A DNA stretch of 64,000 bases from Methylobacterium mesophilicum (lineage in GTDB: Bacteria; Pseudomonadota; Alphaproteobacteria; Rhizobiales; Beijerinckiaceae). Of the stretch, positions 47,787 to 57,816 are shown piece after piece. The notes under the pieces are model-generated. The model was given only the letters and a program-made list of their open reading frames with translations. It was not told the origin of the DNA and did no database searches. Every line of letters begins with the position of its first letter. Position 1 is the first letter of the stretch. A program made the translations under genes and the position numbers. The stretch lies in contig NZ_BPQU01000002.1 of NCBI RefSeq assembly GCF_022179445.1, forward strand, positions 330,831 through 394,830, given 5' to 3'.

Positions 47787-49208
47787 ATGAGCGAGACGCT
47801 GACGTCCGGCGAGGCCCGGCTCCAGGCACAGGCCGCGCCCGAGGGCGAGATCGCCGCGGCGACCCACACCCTGGTGATCGGGCCCTATCTGGCCCGCGGT
47901 GCCCCCGGGCCCGGAGGACCGGGCCACGGGCCCGCCCAGCCGACCCGCTCGGTGGAGGCGCGCCTCGACGAGGCGACCGGACTCGCCGCAGCCATCGAGC
48001 TCGACGTGGTCGAGAGCGTCGCGATCAGCCTGCCGCGCATCCGCCCCTCGACCTATCTCGGCAAAGGCCGGGTCGAGGAGATCGCCGGGATGATCCGCGC
48101 CCGCGAGATCGGCCTCGTGGTGATGGATTGCGCGCTCTCGCCGGTGCAGCAGCGCAACCTCGAGAAGGCCTGGGGCGCCAAGGTCATCGACCGCACCGGT
48201 CTGATCCTCGAGATCTTCGGCCGGCGCGCCTCGACCCGCGAGGGCACGCTCCAGGTCGAGCACGCCCACCTCGCCTACCAGAAGTCCCGCCTCGTGCGCT
48301 CCTGGACCCACCTGGAGCGCCAGCGCGGCGGCTTCGGCTTCCTGGGCGGCCCCGGCGAGACCCAGATCGAGGCCGACCGGCGCATGATCCAGGAGCGCAT
48401 GACCCGGATCGAGCGCGACCTCGACGCGGTGGTGCGGACCCGCGGCCTGCACCGGCAGAGCCGGGCCCGGGTGCCGTACCCGATCGTCGCGCTGGTGGGC
48501 TACACCAATGCCGGAAAATCGAGCCTGTTCAACACCCTGACCAGCGCCGAGGTCACCGCCAAGGACATGCTGTTCGCCACCCTCGACCCGACCGCGCGGG
48601 CGACCAAGCTGCCGCACGGCGAAAACGTCATCCTGTCCGACACGGTGGGCTTCATCTCCGACCTGCCGACCGCTTTGATCGCGGCGTTCCGGGCGACCCT
48701 GGAGGACGCGATCGAGGCCGACGTGCTGCTGCACGTGCGCGACGTCAGCCACGTCGATTCCGAGGCCCAGGCCGAGGATGTCGGCGATGTGCTGCGCGAA
48801 CTCGGCATCGAGACCACGGCCGAGCGGATCATCGAGGTCTGGAACAAGTCCGACCTCCTCGACGACGACGAGCGCACCCGGCTGATGAACCTCAGCGGCC
48901 AGGCCAAGGCCCGCAACGACCGTGACAGCGACGCGCCGGTACTGGTCTCTGCGCTGACCGGGGAGGGGCTCGCCGCGCTCACCGCCCGGATCGAGGCGCG
49001 GATCGGCCGCCACCGGACGAGCTTCGCGGTGTCGCTGCCCCCCGAGGACGGGGCGGCGCTCAACTGGCTCTACGAGAACGCCGAGATCCTGGACCGACGC
49101 GCGGAGGCCGACGGCACCGTGCACCTCGCGATCCGGATCGCCCCCGAGAAGGAGCCGCGCTTCCTCAACCGCTTCAGCGCGGCCCGGCGCCTCGACCGGG
49201 GCGCGTGA
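47787..49208 (+). CDS. hflX: GTPase HflX
   Basis: 473 residues. N-terminal HflX domain ([33 protein letters not shown]) and a GTPase domain with G1 [13 protein letters not shown]3 [10 protein letters not shown] and G4 NKSD. A ribosome-splitting factor under stress. Its TGA overlaps the ATG of the cyclase gene. Confidence 0.96.
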   Translation: MSETLTSGEARLQAQAAPEGEIAAATHTLVIGPYLARGAPGPGGPGHGPAQPTRSVEARLDEATGLAAAIELDVVESVAISLPRIRPSTYLGKGRVEEIAGMIRAREIGLVVMDCALSPVQQRNLEKAWGAKVIDRTGLILEIFGRRASTREGTLQVEHAHLAYQKSRLVRSWTHLERQRGGFGFLGGPGETQIEADRRMIQERMTRIERDLDAVVRTRGLHRQSRARVPYPIVALVGYTNAGKSSLFNTLTSAEVTAKDMLFATLDPTARATKLPHGENVILSDTVGFISDLPTALIAAFRATLEDAIEADVLLHVRDVSHVDSEAQAEDVGDVLRELGIETTAERIIEVWNKSDLLDDDERTRLMNLSGQAKARNDRDSDAPVLVSALTGEGLAALTARIEARIGRHRTSFAVSLPPEDGAALNWLYENAEILDRRAEADGTVHLAIRIAPEKEPRFLNRFSAARRLDRGA

Positions 49209-50530
49209 TGGCCACGGGCGGCGCCCGGACCCAGCCGCTCCGCGCCCCCAGGCCCGCCCGGGACCTCTCCGCGCGCAAGGCGGAGGCGGCCCAGGACGAC
49301 GCCGCGGTCCTGCGCGCCATGCAGGCGGGCGGCGGCCTGCGACTGCTCGGGCTGCGGATCGTGATCGTGCTGGTGCTGCTGATGGCGGCGCAGGCCTATG
49401 ACGGCTCGCTGCACGCCTTCAGCCACTGGTTCATCCTCGGCCTCTACGGCGTCGGCACGATCTGGTTCGGGCTCGGGGAGCGGGGCGGCGGCCCCGCCGC
49501 GGCGGCCTACAGCTGGGCCGGGACGCTGCTCAATGCCGGGCTCGCCGTCTACGTGATCATCGAGCACATGCTGGCCGGCGGCGGGGCCGGCCTCGGCGCC
49601 GACGCGGTGAGCCGCCTGCCGGCCTTCCTGCTCCTGCTCCAGACCGGCCTGAGCATGCGGGTGGCCCAGACCATGCTGTTCTGCGGGGTGGTGACGGCGT
49701 GCTGGAGCGCGGCCTTCCTGGTCGGGCTGGTTGATCCCGGCCTGTTTCCGGGGCCGGATTCCTTCCCGACCGCGCAGGTCACCGGGCTCGCCACCTTCGT
49801 GGCGGCCGGGCTGCTCGTGGTGGACGGCATGACCCGCCTGCGCGAAGCGGTCACCCGGGCCCTGCGCATGGAGCACGAGCGCGCCCAGCTCGCGCGCTTC
49901 GTGCCCGACACGGTCGCCCTCGACCTCGCCGCCGAGGACGCCAACGCCGCCATGGGCATCCACCGGCGCCATGCCTGCCTGATGGTGCTCGACATCCGCG
50001 GCTTCTCCAGCTTGAGCCGGGAGCATCCGCCCGAGGCGATGGTGACCGCCTTGCTCGCCGTCCGGGCGGCCGCCCAGGCCGCGGTGGCCGAGCAGGGCGG
50101 CCTGGTGGACAAGTATGTCGGCGATGCCGTGCTGGTGCAGTTCGTGGTCGGCCGCCCGCGGGCGCAGGCCCGGGCGGCGCTGGCCTGCGCCCTGTCGCTC
50201 CAGGACCGGATCGCCACCCTCAACGAGGCCCGGGCCGAGGCGGGGCTGTTCACCCTCCGGGTGGTGGTCGCCCTGCACGCCGGCGACCTCCTGGTCGGGG
50301 TGTTCGACGACGGGGTGCGGGCCGAGTACACCGTGCTGGGCCCCGCCATGAACGCCCTGTCGCGTCTCGAGGCCCGGGCCAAGACCGCCGAACTCCAGAT
50401 CGCCGCCTCGGGGGATTTTCTGGATCTGCTCGGGGGGCCGCTGCCGCCGAGCATCCGGGCGGTCCCGGTGCCGGACGCCAAGGCCGTGCAGCCCGCCCTG
50501 TTCGCGATCGTGGAGGGTCCGTCCGCCTGA
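49208..50530 (+). CDS. membrane class III adenylate cyclase
   Basis: About 440 residues. N-terminal half has six hydrophobic segments ([47 protein letters not shown], ...); the C-terminal catalytic domain reads [56 protein letters not shown], the class III cyclase core with the metal-binding Asp in LDIRG and GDA. Makes cAMP or cGMP. Translationally coupled to hflX. Confidence 0.88.
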   Translation: MATGGARTQPLRAPRPARDLSARKAEAAQDDAAVLRAMQAGGGLRLLGLRIVIVLVLLMAAQAYDGSLHAFSHWFILGLYGVGTIWFGLGERGGGPAAAAYSWAGTLLNAGLAVYVIIEHMLAGGGAGLGADAVSRLPAFLLLLQTGLSMRVAQTMLFCGVVTACWSAAFLVGLVDPGLFPGPDSFPTAQVTGLATFVAAGLLVVDGMTRLREAVTRALRMEHERAQLARFVPDTVALDLAAEDANAAMGIHRRHACLMVLDIRGFSSLSREHPPEAMVTALLAVRAAAQAAVAEQGGLVDKYVGDAVLVQFVVGRPRAQARAALACALSLQDRIATLNEARAEAGLFTLRVVVALHAGDLLVGVFDDGVRAEYTVLGPAMNALSRLEARAKTAELQIAASGDFLDLLGGPLPPSIRAVPVPDAKAVQPALFAIVEGPSA

Positions 50531-50600
50531 GGGCCCGGAACCTGCGCATCACTGATCCGTTCGGTCGGCGCGGCGCAGGGTCGCGAAGGGACCGGAACCG

Positions 50601-50837
50601 ATGAACAAGATCCTCCTCGGCGCGACGCTCGCGCTCGGCCTTGTCCTGGGCGCCGCCAGCCCGAGCCTCGCCGCCCCGGGCGACGGCCTCGACCGGAACG
50701 CCGCCGCCACCGGCAACGGAAATTTCGGCGGCATGCACCGCGGCGCCCGGATGTCTTCCCGCGGCGTGATGCGCAGCCGCCATCACATGATGCGCCGGCA
50801 CCATCGCGGCCACATGATGCGCCGCCACGACCGCTGA
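50601..50837 (+). CDS. small secreted His/Met/Arg-rich protein
   Basis: A signal peptide (MNKILLGATLALGLVLGAAS, cleaved after LAA) and a mature chain rich in His, Met and Arg (SRHHMMRRHHRGHMMRRHDR). Such composition could bind copper or other metals, or nucleic acid. No family recognised. Probably periplasmic. Confidence 0.65.
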   Translation: MNKILLGATLALGLVLGAASPSLAAPGDGLDRNAAATGNGNFGGMHRGARMSSRGVMRSRHHMMRRHHRGHMMRRHDR

Positions 50838-50904
50838 GCCCGGGGCATCGGCCGCTCCCGGTCTGGATCGCCGCGCGTGGCTCAGGCCGCGCGCGGCGGG
50901 CGCC

Positions 50905-53169
50905 TCACCACTTGTAGCTCACGCTCGCCAGGACCCGCCTTGCGTCGCCGTAGAAGCAGGACGTGGTCGTCTGGCAGGACGAGACGAAGCGGCGGTCGCC
51001 GATGTTCGTCGCGTTGACCTGCAGGCGCCAGCGCTCCCAGTCGTAATGGACCTGGGCGTCGAACAGCACGTAATCCGGCACCCGGAAGGCGTTGGCCACG
51101 TCCGCGAAGGAGCGGCCGACATAGCGCACGCCGCCGCCGAAGCCGAAGCCGCGCAGGTCGCCGGTCGGGATGGTGTAGTCGACGAACAGGTTGGCGAAGT
51201 TCTCCGGGATGTTGACCGGGACCTTGCCGATCAGGTCCGGGCCGCCCCGCTCGTTGGTCAGCCCGTAGATCGTGTACGAGGCCGCCACGTTGAGGCCGTC
51301 GAACAGGTTCGCGACCAGCTGGGCCTCGAAGCCGGTGGACCGCACCTCGGCCAGCTGGGCGTTGAACAGCGGGTTGGCGGGGTTGGCGGTCAGTACGTTC
51401 TGGCGGTGGATGTCGAAGCCCGCCAGGGTGACGAAGTAGCCCTGGCCCGGGGGCTCGAACTTGACGCCGCCCTCCACCTGCTTGCCGGTCTCGGGCTTGA
51501 AGGTCTGGTTGTTGAGGCCGGTGCCGATCAGCGGCTGGAACGAGGTCGAGTAGCTGACATAGGGGGCGAGCCCATTGTCGAAATTGTAGATCAGCGCCGT
51601 GCGGTAGGTGGTGCCGTTGTCGCTGCGGCCGTTGTTGCCCGCGCCGTTGGTGAGCTTGTCGACCACCCGGTTGTCGGCGAAATCCTGGCGGCCGCCGACC
51701 AGCAGGGTGAGCCGGTCGGTGACCTTGATCTGGTCCTGCAGGTAGAGGCCGAGCTGCTTGAATGCGTCGGAGTTGATCAGGTACGGCGACGGCGTCCCGG
51801 TCGGCAGGCCGTAGACCGGGGCCAGGATGTTCAGGTCGCTCGCCGGGAACAGCGACGCCTGGTTGTCGTTCAGGCGGTAATCCTTGTAGTCCAGGCCCAT
51901 CAGCAGGTCGTGACGGAAGTATCCGTCGAAGAACCGCGCCTCGGCCTGGTTGTCGACCTGGAACAGGTTGACCTTGGCGCTGTCGCGGAACTGGTAGCGC
52001 GCGAGCAGCGTCTGGGCCGGGTTGCTGTAACCGAGCTGGCCGATATCCGAGTTCTGGAAGCTCTTCAGGAACGAGTACCGGAGGTTCTGCCGGAAGGTCC
52101 ACGTCTCGTTGAAGTCGTGCTCGAACTCGTAGCCCAGGAAGGCCTGGTCGCGCTGGAAGGTGTTGAAGCCGGCATCGCCGACGTTCAGCGAGCGCGGGAT
52201 GCGCAACCCGGAGGCGTTGGGCCGCACGGTCCCGAGATACGGCAGGAAGTTCGACGTCACCGCGGTGTTGTCGTGCTGGAAACTCGACAGGAAGGTGAAG
52301 CGCGTCGCCCCGTCCGGCTTATAGGTGACGGCCGGCGCGATGTAGAAGCTGTCGTCCGGGGCCCCCTCGACCTGCGTCCCGCCCTGGCGGCCGTAGCCGG
52401 TCAGCCGGTAGAACCAGTGGCCCTCCCGGTCGGCCGGGCCGCCGAAGTCGAAGGCGGCGTATTTCTGGCCGAACGAGCCGCCGCCGACCTCGGCATAGCC
52501 GAACGGGTCGAGCGTCGGGCGCTTGGTCACCTGGTTGACGATGCCGCCGGGGCTGCCGGCCCCGAACAGGACCGCCGCCGGGCCGCGCAGCACCTCGATG
52601 CGCTCGAGCCCGAACGTGTTGGTCTTGAAGTAGCCGAAGCCGTAGTTCAGCTGCTGCAGCCCGTCCCGGTAGATGCCGAAATCACTCACCACGAAGCCGC
52701 GCAGGGTGAGGTAGTCGATGCGCGAATCCGCGCCGAACACGCCGCCATAGGCGCCCGCGACGTACTGGGTGGCCTGGGTCAGGGTCTGGGCGTTCTGGGC
52801 GTCGAGCTGCTGGCGCCCGATCACGGTGATCGATTGCGGCGCCTCGATCAGCGGGGTGTTGGTCTTCGTCGCGGTGTTCGATCGCTTCGCCACGAACCCG
52901 TCGATCGGGCCGGTCGGGCTCTCCACGCTGCGCGAGGCCGTGCTGGAGCGCCCCGCCTGGACGGGGCCGCCCCCACGGCTCTCGACGCTGATCTCGTCGA
53001 GCTGCACGCTGCCCCCGGCGGGGGGATTGGCGATGCCGCGACGCGGCGGCGTCGCGTCCTGGGATAGGGCCGGGACGACCTGCGCCAGCACGGCGAGGGA
53101 GGCGCCGGCCAGGAAGGCGCCGGCGCGGCGGGGGCGCCGGGCGCGGGGACGGGGGTGAACGACTCGCAT
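50905..53169 (-). CDS. TonB-dependent siderophore receptor
   Basis: 754 residues. Signal peptide, a TonB-box region (SVQLDEISVE), an extended N-terminal stretch and plug domain (SITVIGRQQLDAQNAQTL, RGFVVSDFGIYRDGLQQLNY, VLRGPAAVLFGAGSPGGIVN), then a 22-strand barrel ending in VSYKW, the terminal aromatic needed for assembly. Family resembles FhuA/FoxA-type ferric hydroxamate receptors. Outer-membrane uptake, energised by TonB. No siderophore genes nearby. A possible iron-control box lies upstream at 53246. Confidence 0.93.
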   Translation of the reverse strand: MRVVHPRPRARRPRRAGAFLAGASLAVLAQVVPALSQDATPPRRGIANPPAGGSVQLDEISVESRGGGPVQAGRSSTASRSVESPTGPIDGFVAKRSNTATKTNTPLIEAPQSITVIGRQQLDAQNAQTLTQATQYVAGAYGGVFGADSRIDYLTLRGFVVSDFGIYRDGLQQLNYGFGYFKTNTFGLERIEVLRGPAAVLFGAGSPGGIVNQVTKRPTLDPFGYAEVGGGSFGQKYAAFDFGGPADREGHWFYRLTGYGRQGGTQVEGAPDDSFYIAPAVTYKPDGATRFTFLSSFQHDNTAVTSNFLPYLGTVRPNASGLRIPRSLNVGDAGFNTFQRDQAFLGYEFEHDFNETWTFRQNLRYSFLKSFQNSDIGQLGYSNPAQTLLARYQFRDSAKVNLFQVDNQAEARFFDGYFRHDLLMGLDYKDYRLNDNQASLFPASDLNILAPVYGLPTGTPSPYLINSDAFKQLGLYLQDQIKVTDRLTLLVGGRQDFADNRVVDKLTNGAGNNGRSDNGTTYRTALIYNFDNGLAPYVSYSTSFQPLIGTGLNNQTFKPETGKQVEGGVKFEPPGQGYFVTLAGFDIHRQNVLTANPANPLFNAQLAEVRSTGFEAQLVANLFDGLNVAASYTIYGLTNERGGPDLIGKVPVNIPENFANLFVDYTIPTGDLRGFGFGGGVRYVGRSFADVANAFRVPDYVLFDAQVHYDWERWRLQVNATNIGDRRFVSSCQTTTSCFYGDARRVLASVSYKW

Positions 53170-53245
53170 CTGACTGGGCCCTGCACGACGCTCCGGGCAG
53201 CCGCCCGCATGCGCCGGGACGGGGCCCGGCGGGGCTGCCCCGCTC

Positions 53246-53262
53246 TTTAGAATTGTGATAAA
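53246..53262. promoter_or_regulatory. possible iron-control box (Irr/ICE-like)
   Basis: TTTAGAATTGTGATAAA resembles the Irr/ICE consensus TTTAGAA-N3-TTCTAAA in its left half; the right half matches poorly. Placed 77-93 bp before the receptor start, in AT-rich sequence. Confidence 0.3.
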
Positions 53263-53470
53263 CTGCTGTTATTATTGAGGTTTCTGCTACTTGCAGTACG
53301 GGCCGCCAGGCTCGGCTGCAAGCGGGTCGCGCGCGGAAGGCGAGCGCTGTTGCGGTTTCAACACGCAGCGATGGACGGGCCGCCACAGCGGGGAGGGCGC
53401 TGTCGCGAACGACGCGGCGGAAATGCCTGTGGACGCAGCGGGACGGACCGCGGCGCCCGGTCCCGAGGCG

Positions 53471-54664
53471 CTACTTCACGCGGCCCGCGATCCAGGCCGC
53501 CACGGCATCCGCCACGGCGTCGCTGTTGGTCTCCAGCATCACCATGTGGCCGTTGCCGTGCAGACCGCGCTCGGCCAGCCGGATCGCGTCGGGCTTGGCG
53601 CCGGCCTGGGCCAGGAACGCGACCGTGCAGGCATCGTAGGTGGCGTGGAACGAGGCCTCGGCGGTCACCACTGCGGCCGGCACCTTGGCGAGGTTCGGCA
53701 GGGTCCGGGCCGGCTCGGCCTGCAGCCAGCAGCGGATCTGGCCCTCCGCCGCCTTGGCATCGGATCCTTTCGCCTGCTGCGCCACGATCAGATCCTCCGG
53801 CGCCTTGACCGGCGGGTCGAAGGTCAGGGGCATGCGGGTCAACCCGTAGGCGCGGGCGCGGCCGTCCCCGGACTTCTCCCAGAACTCCTTGCCGCCGCGG
53901 AACTGCACGTCGAAGAAGGGCGGCCCGTTCGGCTCCACGGTGACATGGGCCTTCACCAGGTCGGGCCGCGCATCCGAGGCCGCCCAGCCGAACAGGGCGC
54001 CCTGGCCGTGGGTGAGCAGGATCGCCGGCCCGACCTTCTCCAGGAGCGCCACCAGGGCCGGGGCGACGAGTTCCTCGGTCTGCTGGCTGTTGGCCAGGAA
54101 CGGGACCTGGCTGGCGAAGAACTGGTCGAACCCGGCATTGCCCTGCACGCCGGTGCCGCCCGGCCATTGCGTGTGGAGCTTGGCCTGCGGGAACAGGTCG
54201 TAGACCTCCGGGGCCGTGTAGGTCTTCTCGAGGGTGCGGGTGCCGAGCCGGTCGTAGGGGCCGTAGACCTCCGGGTTGGTGCCCGAGCGCCCGCGTCCGA
54301 CCTGATCGACCACGTAGACCTGATAGCCCTTCTCGACGAAGCGCTGCACCCAGCCCGGCCGGCCGTCCGCGGTGGCGAGGAAGTTCACGCCGGTCTGGGC
54401 GAGCCCGTGGACCATCACCACCGGGTAGGGCTGGGTGATCTTGGCCGGCGCGCGCGCCTGCACGAACATCTGGCCGACCATCACGGTCTTGTCGCCGAGC
54501 TTCTGATACCGCCCGCCGATATAGAAATAGCTCGCCCGGGTGACCGGCTCGGCGGCGGGCTCCTCGGCCCGCACCGGCAGCGCGGCCAGGATCGCGCCCT
54601 GAACGGCCAGCAGCGCGCCCAGAATGCCGCCCGCGATCCCTGCTGCGATCCCGTTACCGGCCAT
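53471..54664 (-). CDS. secreted alpha/beta hydrolase with altered nucleophile elbow
   Basis: 397 residues from ATG 54664 with GGGGAGAG upstream. A signal/anchor (GIAAGIAGGILGALLAVQGA), an oxyanion-type VVMVHGLAQTG, and an elbow that should read HSQG but reads THGQGALFG, with Gly where the catalytic Ser is expected. A catalytic-type His is present in ERGLHGNGHMVMLE. Either inactive or using another residue. Substrate unknown. Confidence 0.8.
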   Translation of the reverse strand: MAGNGIAAGIAGGILGALLAVQGAILAALPVRAEEPAAEPVTRASYFYIGGRYQKLGDKTVMVGQMFVQARAPAKITQPYPVVMVHGLAQTGVNFLATADGRPGWVQRFVEKGYQVYVVDQVGRGRSGTNPEVYGPYDRLGTRTLEKTYTAPEVYDLFPQAKLHTQWPGGTGVQGNAGFDQFFASQVPFLANSQQTEELVAPALVALLEKVGPAILLTHGQGALFGWAASDARPDLVKAHVTVEPNGPPFFDVQFRGGKEFWEKSGDGRARAYGLTRMPLTFDPPVKAPEDLIVAQQAKGSDAKAAEGQIRCWLQAEPARTLPNLAKVPAAVVTAEASFHATYDACTVAFLAQAGAKPDAIRLAERGLHGNGHMVMLETNSDAVADAVAAWIAGRVK

Positions 54665-54913
54665 ACGTCTCTCCCCGGATGCGCGTCGCATCGCGCGGGC
54701 TTATTGCGGGAATCGGGGCGTACGGCCAGCACCTCCGGTTGACGCAGGAGCCGGCCCCGGGCCCGAGAGCCCGAACCCACACGCATGCCAGGTCCACCAC
54801 TGCAACGCTGGTGAAACCCCGCCCGCGCGCCCACCTTCCTGTCATCGTAGGCGCCGGGATCGGCGCCCCTCGCCCGGGCAGCCCGCGGCGAGATGAGCTG
54901 AGGACGTCACGCC

Positions 54914-55087
54914 GTGGACCCCGCTACCGCCAAGATCCTGGTTTCCGCAGCCCTGGTCGCCTCGATCGCCCTGTTCAGCCTCGTGTCGATCCAGGCCTTC
55001 ATCGCCCAGGTCGCGTCCGATCTACGAGCCGCCAAACCCGTGCGCGTCCCGGCCCGCGCGGAGCCTCGGCAGCCCCCGCAGGCCTGA
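54914..55087 (+). CDS. small membrane protein, 57 aa
   Basis: GTG at 54914, one helix (ILVSAALVASIALFSLVSIQ), a charged linker and a Pro/Arg-rich tail (RVPARAEPRQPPQA). No family recognised. Convergent with the acyl-CoA synthetase gene. Ribosome site weak. Confidence 0.45.
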   Translation: MDPATAKILVSAALVASIALFSLVSIQAFIAQVASDLRAAKPVRVPARAEPRQPPQA

Positions 55088-55097
55088 TACGGAGTCC

Positions 55098-56735
55098 TCA
55101 GGCCTCGTCCTGGCGGGCCCGCTCGCGCAGGATGAATTTCTGGACCTTACCCGTGGAGGTCTTCGGCAGCTCGCCGAAGATCACGTGACGGGGCAGCTTG
55201 TAGGCGGCCAGCCGCCCGCGGCACCACTGGATCAGTTCGTCGGCGCTGGGCGAGGCGCCCGGCTTCAGCTCCACGAAGGCGCAGGGCGTCTCGCCCCATT
55301 TCGCGTCGGGCTTGGCCACCACCGCGGCGGCCGACACCGCCGGATGCTTGAACAGCGCGTCCTCCACCTCGATCGACGAGATGTTCTCGCCCCCCGAGAT
55401 GATGATGTCCTTCGAGCGGTCCTTGAGCTGGATGTAGCCGTCCGGGTGCTTCACCCCAAGGTCGCCGGTGCGGAACCAGCCGCCCTTGAAGGCGGCCTGC
55501 GTGGCCGCCGGGTTCTTGAGGTAGCCGCGCATCACCACGTTGCCGCGCATCATCACCTCGCCGATCGTCGTGCCGTCTGCGGGCACCGGCACCAGCGTGT
55601 CCGGGTCGCGCACGTCGAGCGCCTCCAGGACCGGGTAGCGCACGCCCTGGCGGGCCTTCTTGGCCGCCCGCTGGTCGGCCGCGAGCGCGTCCCAATCCGC
55701 GTTCCAGGCGTTGACCACGGCGGGGCCGTAGCTCTCGGTCAGGCCGTACAGGTGGGTCACGTCGAACCCGGCCTCCGACATGCCGGCCAGGATCGCCTCG
55801 GGCGGCGGTGCGGCGGCGGTGAAGAACGCCACCCGCCGGGGCAGGTCCCGGCGCTCGGCATCGGGGGCGTTGATCAGCATCTGCATCACGATCGGCGCGC
55901 CGCAGAGATGCGTGACCCCGTGCTCGGCCATCAGCCGGTACATCGCCTCCGCGCGGACCTGGCGCAGGCAGACATGGGTGCCGGCCACGATCGACAGGGT
56001 CCAGGGGAAGCACCAGCCGTTGCAGTGGAACATCGGCAGCGTCCAGAGATAGACCGGGTGCTGCCCGAGCCCCCCGGTGATGACGTTGCCGAGCGCCAGC
56101 AGCGCCGCGCCCCGGTGGTGGTAGACCACGCCCTTCGGGTCGCCGGTGGTGCCCGAGGTATAGTTCAGCGTGATCGCGTCCCACTCGTCGTCGGGCAGCG
56201 CCCAGTCGTGCTCCGGGTCCCCGCCCGCCAGGAACGCCTCGTAGTCGGTCTCGCCGAGGCGTGCGCCGGGGCCGTCGTAGTCCGGGTCGTCGACGTCGAT
56301 GACGAACGGTTTCGTCGCCAGGCCCTCCAGGGCCGCCGCGGCGGTCTTCGAGAACTCGCGGTCGGTGATCAGCACCTTGGCCTCGCCGTGCTCCAGGCAG
56401 AACCGGATCGCGGCGGCGTCGAGGCGGGTGTTGAGGGTGTTGAGCACCGCCCCGGTCATCGGCACGCCGTAATGGCACTCGACCATTTCGGGGGTGTTGG
56501 CCAGGAAGGCCGCCACGGTATCGCCGCGGCCGAGCCCGCGCCGGGCCAGCGCCGAGGCCAGGCGCCGGGCGCGGGCGTAGAGGTCCCGGTACGAACGCCG
56601 CAGCGGGCCGTGGACCACCGCGACCTGGTCGGGAAACACCCGCGCCGCCCGGTCGAGATAGAGCAGGGGGGTCAGCGGCTGGTGGTTGGCCGGCACACGG
56701 TCGAGATCGCGGTCGTAGATCGTGTCGCGAGCCAT
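55098..56735 (-). CDS. acyl-CoA synthetase (AMP-forming)
   Basis: 545 residues of the ANL superfamily. A3/P-loop YTSGTTGDPKGVVYHHRG, A5-like HLYGLTESYGP, A8-like GYIQLKDRSKDIIISGGENI and catalytic Lys in LPKTSTGKVQK. Activates a medium or long fatty acid, or a short organic acid, to the CoA thioester via an acyl-adenylate. Standalone gene with no operon partner to indicate the substrate. Confidence 0.92.
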   Translation of the reverse strand: MARDTIYDRDLDRVPANHQPLTPLLYLDRAARVFPDQVAVVHGPLRRSYRDLYARARRLASALARRGLGRGDTVAAFLANTPEMVECHYGVPMTGAVLNTLNTRLDAAAIRFCLEHGEAKVLITDREFSKTAAAALEGLATKPFVIDVDDPDYDGPGARLGETDYEAFLAGGDPEHDWALPDDEWDAITLNYTSGTTGDPKGVVYHHRGAALLALGNVITGGLGQHPVYLWTLPMFHCNGWCFPWTLSIVAGTHVCLRQVRAEAMYRLMAEHGVTHLCGAPIVMQMLINAPDAERRDLPRRVAFFTAAAPPPEAILAGMSEAGFDVTHLYGLTESYGPAVVNAWNADWDALAADQRAAKKARQGVRYPVLEALDVRDPDTLVPVPADGTTIGEVMMRGNVVMRGYLKNPAATQAAFKGGWFRTGDLGVKHPDGYIQLKDRSKDIIISGGENISSIEVEDALFKHPAVSAAAVVAKPDAKWGETPCAFVELKPGASPSADELIQWCRGRLAAYKLPRHVIFGELPKTSTGKVQKFILRERARQDEA

Positions 56736-56828
56736 CGGAATCCTCCCGGCAAAGTCTTGCCGGGACCGTAGCTTGGGGGCGTGGGCGCGATCAATCGCAC
56801 GTCGCGGATGCGCGGGGGCTCGGATCGG

Positions 56829-56874
56829 GCATCGTCTCCGGCCGAATGCCGGAAACCACCGTTCGGTACGATGC
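56829..56874. repeat. 46-bp palindromic repeat, copy C
   Basis: Ends GCATCGT and ACGATGC with inner CCGAA/TTCGG, same frame of spacing as copies at 9332-9377 and 40883-40928. GCTC flanks it on the left (56818-56821) and the right (56875-56878), a possible 4-bp target duplication. It finishes 3 bases before the stop codon of the PAS gene. Confidence 0.65.
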
Positions 56875-56876
56875 GC

Positions 56877-57437
56877 TCAGTGGCGCGGCTCGTCCTCGGG
56901 CTCCGGCAGGAACCGGGCGAGTTCGAAGCCGATCTCGATCATCAGGCGCTCGATCCGCTCGACCAGCGCCGGCCGCTGCAGGACGTGGGCGAGGTCGCGC
57001 AGGGCGATGACGTGCTCGGCCATCCGGTTCACCACCCGCTCGCTCTGCATGAGGTTGGCCGCCTGCACCTCGGTCCGGTCGATGGCGATGCCGCGGCCCT
57101 GGAGCGTGCGACCCGAGGGGTCGCGGTCGATCCGGCCGCGCATCAGCAGGGTACGGACGCCGCTGCGGGTGTCGCGGGTGCGGAACTCCGCCTCCAGGGT
57201 GCCGCCGGACTCCGACACCGCGTGCAGGTAGCTCTCGATCCGGATGCGGTCCTCCGGATGGGTGCGGTCGAGGAACGCCGCGAGGGACACCCCCGTGGCG
57301 GCCGCCACCGGGTCGAGGCCGAGCAGACCCGCCAAGGAGCCCGAGAGCGCCAGCCGATCAGCCCAATGATCGTGGACCCACGTCCCGACCACGCCGGAGG
57401 CGTCCAGGACGGATTGCGGGATCGGGGCGTCGGCCAT
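56877..57437 (-). CDS. PAS-domain protein
   Basis: 186 residues from the ATG at 57437; an upstream ATG at 57491 has a better ribosome site but would put an ACCTGAGGT palindrome inside the coding region. One PAS domain (VGTWVHDHWADRLALSGSLA, FLDRTHPEDRIRIESYLHAV, RGRGIAIDRTEVQAAN), then helices ending EPEDEPRH. No output domain, so a stand-alone sensor or adapter. The C-terminus may have been altered by the adjacent palindrome. Confidence 0.75.
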   Translation of the reverse strand: MADAPIPQSVLDASGVVGTWVHDHWADRLALSGSLAGLLGLDPVAAATGVSLAAFLDRTHPEDRIRIESYLHAVSESGGTLEAEFRTRDTRSGVRTLLMRGRIDRDPSGRTLQGRGIAIDRTEVQAANLMQSERVVNRMAEHVIALRDLAHVLQRPALVERIERLMIEIGFELARFLPEPEDEPRH

Positions 57438-57470
57438 GCCATTCCTCGGCGGGATTTCGAACGCCGCTAA

Positions 57471-57740
57471 ACCTGAGGTAATAAAATCCATCGCAGCTCC
57501 GGCGCTGGCGACCTAGACGCTACGGCATCCTACAGCGGCTGAAAAGGCCGTTCAGGAAGCAGACAGCATAGATATTAACCTGAGGTTTAGATTGCGTCGG
57601 ACGACCCGACAACCTGGCCGGTCCGGTCGCATGCTGGCGGCAGGGCATCTTAACGGCTCGTTAACCATGTCGGACGCACCGTGCCGCTCGACATCCTTGG
57701 GTCACAGGATCGCGGCAGCCCGTGATTGCGCACCTGAGGT
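57471..57740. promoter_or_regulatory. three ACCTGAGGT palindromes, putative partition/operator sites
   Basis: The 9-mer ACCTGAGGT occurs at 57471-57479, 57578-57586 and 57732-57740, two copies extended to TAAACCTGAGGTAAT and TTAACCTGAGGTTTA. They fill the 325-bp gap between the PAS gene and parA and are natural binding sites for the RHH protein encoded after parA. Confidence 0.6.
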
Positions 57741-57816
57741 TGCCCGACGAGGGCGCGGCATTCGTGAATGCCGGCGCTTCCGGCGGATGCGCGGGGCCTT
57801 CTGGAGGATGCCCAGG

